Position numbers and translations under genes: made by a program. A stretch of DNA of 15,172 nt from UBA1067 sp963661055 (GTDB lineage Bacteria > Verrucomicrobiota > Kiritimatiellia > RFP12 > UBA1067), in assembly GCA_963661055.1 (NCBI GenBank), contig CAVLAC010000047.1, positions 1 to 15,172 of the forward strand. Direction: 5' to 3'. The notes below the pieces were generated by a model that searched no databases, was not told the DNA's origin, and was given only the letters and a program-made list of their open reading frames with translations. Below are positions 13,225-15,172 of this stretch, piece after piece. Numbering within the stretch: position 1 is the stretch's first letter; each line of letters starts with the position of its first letter.

Positions 13225-14313
13225 TCACTCCTTCCCTTTGCAATTTTGACTTTTATCAGCAGGTAGTTTCTCAACGGCTATATGTTCCTTCCCGACGAAA
13301 AGACAGACATCCCGCCAACATTCACCGTGCCTAAAGATTTCTCTGCGCCGCTTTGCAAAGTCCGATGATAAATGGGTTATCCCTGTTAAATCAGTACGAT
13401 TACTTGTAATACATGTAACATCCGTTACTTGTGGGATGAGATATGCTCCTTCGAGGAAATCCTTAGCAACACCGACTCGCGACCAAAAGAGAATCCATTC
13501 GTTCTTGTTTGATATGAATTGGAATCCTCTTTTCTTCATCACTCTCGACAACCGTGGGTTATAGATCTCTCCTATAGAATACTTAGCCGAACCCACAGAA
13601 TTAGTGTCTGTTTTCACAATATAAAAAGAGATAAGCACAAAATCTCTAAAGAGTCTAAGCCGCGAAATCCAATCTGAGCCAATATGAATCCAATCATATC
13701 TCGATACATCCAAATCAAATAATTCATCCCCTAGAAGGTCTCCTACAATAGTCTTCACAGTATCTTCGCGGCAACACCCCGATTCTCCTATCCTAACCAT
13801 TGAAAGTAATAACTGAGTAACATTCTGCGAATAACGGAAGTAATCAAATCGCATTTGGGGAGACATAACAGCATTCCGCTGACTATGTAATGACTCTTTA
13901 ATCCGTTTTGCACCTTCTCTCGCATCGGACACCGCACCACGCAAAATATCCCGTTCAAACATCTCTAGCAAATGAAGATAGTCGATTAACTGATTCAGAT
14001 ATTTATGTTCCGTAAGATGAAGCCCGATAAGATACTCCTTCGTGAACTTCTCTGCCGCAATCTTAACATCATCTGCCGTAAAAGAACTTCCGCAATAATC
14101 AAACGCCATTGCTTTCGACAAAAACTGTTTACAGCAAGACAAGTCCTGCTCTTTCCTATCTCCTTCTGCCTCTAACCAATTTCGCGCTTCGGATTGGGGA
14201 ACAAGCCCCCCAAGCGAGAAAAGCGCAATCGCCAAGGCGAAGAAGACCCTCACGCGAGATCTCCCAAAATGGGAAGCGCCCTCATTATGGTTCATAGACA
14301 AGTACTTTTGCAT
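13225..14313 (-). CDS. unrecognised exported protein
   Basis: A 362-aa protein I cannot assign to a family. The N-terminus has basic residues, a hydrophobic core (VFFALAIALFSLGGLV, about 23-38) and a plausible signal peptidase site after SEA (41-43), so it should be exported to the periplasm or beyond. No lipobox follows. The mature part is mixed helix, moderately rich in Cys (CC near 59-60, CG near 74, CC near 180) and has no repeats or further membrane segments. AAGAAAG precedes the chosen ATG; a Met six codons later lacks such a site. A near-consensus promoter lies upstream (14337-14365). The gene is visibly more AT-rich than its neighbours, with many AGA, ATA and TTA codons, and is bracketed by two copies of dispersed repeats, which suggests acquisition by transfer. 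Confidence 0.75.
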   Translation of the reverse strand: MQKYLSMNHNEGASHFGRSRVRVFFALAIALFSLGGLVPQSEARNWLEAEGDRKEQDLSCCKQFLSKAMAFDYCGSSFTADDVKIAAEKFTKEYLIGLHLTEHKYLNQLIDYLHLLEMFERDILRGAVSDAREGAKRIKESLHSQRNAVMSPQMRFDYFRYSQNVTQLLLSMVRIGESGCCREDTVKTIVGDLLGDELFDLDVSRYDWIHIGSDWISRLRLFRDFVLISFYIVKTDTNSVGSAKYSIGEIYNPRLSRVMKKRGFQFISNKNEWILFWSRVGVAKDFLEGAYLIPQVTDVTCITSNRTDLTGITHLSSDFAKRRREIFRHGECWRDVCLFVGKEHIAVEKLPADKSQNCKGKE

Positions 14314-14336
14314 ATTGTTTCTTTCTTACACCTCAT

Positions 14337-14365
14337 ATTTTACCATAACCTTACGCAGAACTCAA
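14337..14365 (-). promoter_or_regulatory. promoter of the unrecognised exported-protein gene
   Basis: On the minus strand: -35 TTGAGT (14360-14365), 17-bp spacer, -10 TAAAAT (14337-14342), about 25 bp upstream of the ATG. The sequence GGTAAAATATG around the -10 is identical to that at the DUF4143 ATPase promoter. Confidence 0.75.
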
Positions 14366-14465
14366 GCAGAAAATCACCCAAAAGGGTTGCAAATATGGTA
14401 TTGGAACCGAACTTTATGGGTAGGGAATGCGCTTCACGACGGGCGCGTCTCCGCCTCTCTATGGG

Positions 14466-14549
14466 AAACCATCACGATGGTTTACAAAAAGCATCACGAT
14501 GGTTTTATAAAAGCAACGCGTTGGTTTTGCAAAACCATCACGATGGTTT
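14466..14549. repeat. array of four palindromic units at exact 22-bp period
   Basis: The core CATCACGATG occurs at 14470, 14492 and 14536, and a variant CAACGCGTTG at 14514, each start 22 bases apart. Every core is flanked by an A-run on the left and GTTT on the right, so each unit is a small dyad. In the variant unit, positions 3 and 8 changed together (T to A and A to T), keeping the pairing. The outer ends, GGGAAACC and GGTTTCCC, are also complementary, making the whole array a large inverted repeat. Confidence 0.8.
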
Positions 14550-14607
14550 CCCATTCCCCTCCTTGACGAAACCCATTCTCCTGCGCTTCTCACCCCATAG
14601 TTGTCTT

Positions 14608-14698
14608 ACCACGGAACACACAGAAGCCGCTTCGCGGCACACGGAAGAAGAGAAAGAAATAGCCCCTTCTACTATTTTAGACAGGATTAACAGGATTG
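14608..14698. repeat. dispersed CACGGAA and ACAGGATT tandem repeats
   Basis: ACCACGGAACACACAGAA (14608-14625) and CACACGGAAGAAGAG (14638-14652) flank a small GCCGC-TTC-GCGGC hairpin (14626-14638). Farther on, ACAGGATTA and ACAGGATTG stand in tandem (14681-14698). Such short-unit repeats are common noncoding elements of environmental bacterial genomes and are often mistaken for genes. Confidence 0.55.
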
Positions 14699-14716
14699 AG
14701 ACTCCAAAAGGTCCGG

Positions 14717-14740
14717 TGCACGGACGGTAACGTCCGTGTA
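14717..14740. repeat. 10-bp stem hairpin with GTAA loop
   Basis: CACGGACG (14719-14726) pairs perfectly with CGTCCGTG (14731-14738) around a GTAA tetraloop of the GNRA type, extended by one G-T and one T-A pair. TATTT follows. It could stop transcription entering from the left, but no gene is there to be terminated. Confidence 0.5.
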
Positions 14741-14745
14741 TTTAA

Positions 14746-14833
14746 CTCACGCAGAGCCGCAGAGTTCGCAGAGGATTTTAGATAACCCCTTCGGGGCTGA
14801 GGGCGCGGCAGTTTCTAACACAGAGGCACAAAG
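14746..14833. repeat. second copies of the dispersed repeats
   Basis: 14746-14764 repeats 12951-12969 (18 of 19), continuing with further CGCAGAG units to 14774. 14779-14833 repeats 13110-13164 (51 of 55). The same order of the two elements occurs on both sides of the exported-protein gene, but the gap between them is about 140 bases on the left and 14 on the right. Confidence 0.7.
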
Positions 14834-14848
14834 GCACAGCGAAATGGA

Positions 14849-14864
14849 GGGCGGCAAGCCGCCC
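14849..14864. repeat. GC hairpin GGGCGGC/GCCGCCC
   Basis: Two perfect 7-base arms (14849-14855 and 14858-14864) separated by AA. It lies between the dispersed repeat and the large inverted repeat. Confidence 0.5.
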
Positions 14865-14880
14865 ATAATCGTTTGCTATG

Positions 14881-14957
14881 CGGGGCAGAAGGGACTCCGC
14901 CCCCTACCAACCCCACAGTAGCGTACGGCGGTAGGGGGCGGAGTCCCTTCCGCCCCG
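14881..14957. repeat. inverted repeat with 28-bp arms
   Basis: The left arm 14881-14908 (beginning CGGGGCAGAAGGGACTCCGC) is the reverse complement of 14930-14957 with one mismatch, around a 21-base spacer. It would form a very stable GC-rich cruciform or RNA hairpin. No transposase or target duplication is seen, so it is best described as a palindromic intergenic element. Confidence 0.75.
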
Positions 14958-15172
14958 TAAAAGTAGCCGTGTAGGATTACAGAGTGAGCGTTGCCGCAAA
15001 GAAAGACGGTTAGTGAGGAGCGGGAGGGGCGGGCGAGCGTTGAGCGGAGTGAAACGGGCGGGTGCGGGGCGGCGGATGCGCCGCGAAGCCCGCGTAAGGC
15101 GAGGAGCTGGTATTCCAGCGACGAAGCATTTGCGCGAGGATTCGCGGATGAAGCCGCCGAACCGTGCCCGCA

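Larger units (their letters stand above)
14366..15172. other. gene-free, repeat-rich region to the window end
   Basis: About 800 bases without a gene I would defend. Open frames exist, but they run through the repeats and lack ribosome sites. In order it holds the 22-bp-period palindrome array, CACGGAACACACAG-type and ACAGGATTAACAGGATT repeats, a hairpin at 14717-14740, the second copies of the two dispersed repeats, a short GC hairpin, a 28-bp-arm inverted repeat, and a GC-rich tail with further small hairpins. Confidence 0.7.

Noticed and set aside
14466..14549. Possible CRISPR array
   Set aside because: The 22-bp period leaves no room for unique spacers; the bases between cores are themselves repeated A/T runs, and there are no cas genes.
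14194..14730. Plus-strand open frame of about 178 codons, and a shorter one at 14315-14566, across the palindrome array
   Set aside because: They overlap the N-terminus or promoter of the minus-strand exported protein, run through noncoding repeats, have no ribosome site and translate to low-quality repeat-derived sequence.
14881..14957. Insertion sequence ends
   Set aside because: The arms enclose only 21 bases, with no transposase or visible target duplication.

Overview
The window is a chromosomal segment from an anaerobic, fermentative, Gram-negative-type bacterium. The best guess is a gut or rumen member of the Verrucomicrobiota/Kiritimatiellota group, but this rests on style rather than a marker gene: AdhE-type fermentation, lipoproteins, a eukaryote-like Ser/Thr kinase, many short dispersed repeats, and a strongly over-represented heptamer TGCCGCG/CGCGGCA (37 copies counted by eye). 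No rRNA, tRNA, CRISPR array or transposase was found.

Layout. (1) 1-1033: a flavodoxin gene on the minus strand, followed by a 9-bp-period CTAG array and divergently promoted from the fatty-acid genes. (2) 1034-3185: fabD and fabG in tandem, then acpP with its own promoter and a strong hairpin terminator. This is a partial fatty-acid cluster with no condensing enzyme. (3) 3225-6277: adhE (bifunctional aldehyde/alcohol dehydrogenase) with a near-consensus promoter overlapped by a long dyad, followed by a translationally coupled DUF192 gene. (4) 11574 down to 6274 on the minus strand: one tight operon of six genes, namely two related small lipoproteins, a HisC-like aminotransferase, an NtrB-like soluble histidine kinase, an NtrC-like sigma-54 activator and a soluble Ser/Thr kinase. 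Its last stop codon overlaps the DUF192 stop codon, and both lie in the loop of a GC hairpin. (5) 11588-12910, minus: an AAA/DUF4143 ATPase with three 23-bp-spaced direct repeats at its promoter. (6) 12911-15172: a repeat-rich accessory region around one unrecognised exported protein (13225-14313, minus). It contains a 22-bp-period palindrome array, two copies of a ~55-bp dispersed repeat, a 28-bp-arm inverted repeat and several hairpins.

How the parts work together. Region 2 makes and elongates malonyl-ACP intermediates. Region 3 reduces acetyl-CoA to ethanol and regenerates NAD+. Flavodoxin would carry low-potential electrons. The six-gene operon looks like a sensing module (envelope lipoproteins, PAS-type kinase, sigma-54 activator, Ser/Thr kinase), but its signal is unknown.

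The most notable observations are: a near-perfect internal ribosome binding site inside adhE, built from the only two AGR arginine codons of the gene, which could yield a free alcohol-dehydrogenase domain; the phased palindrome and CTAG arrays; the over-represented heptamer that also builds hairpins; and the conserved-looking lipoprotein/two-component/kinase operon.
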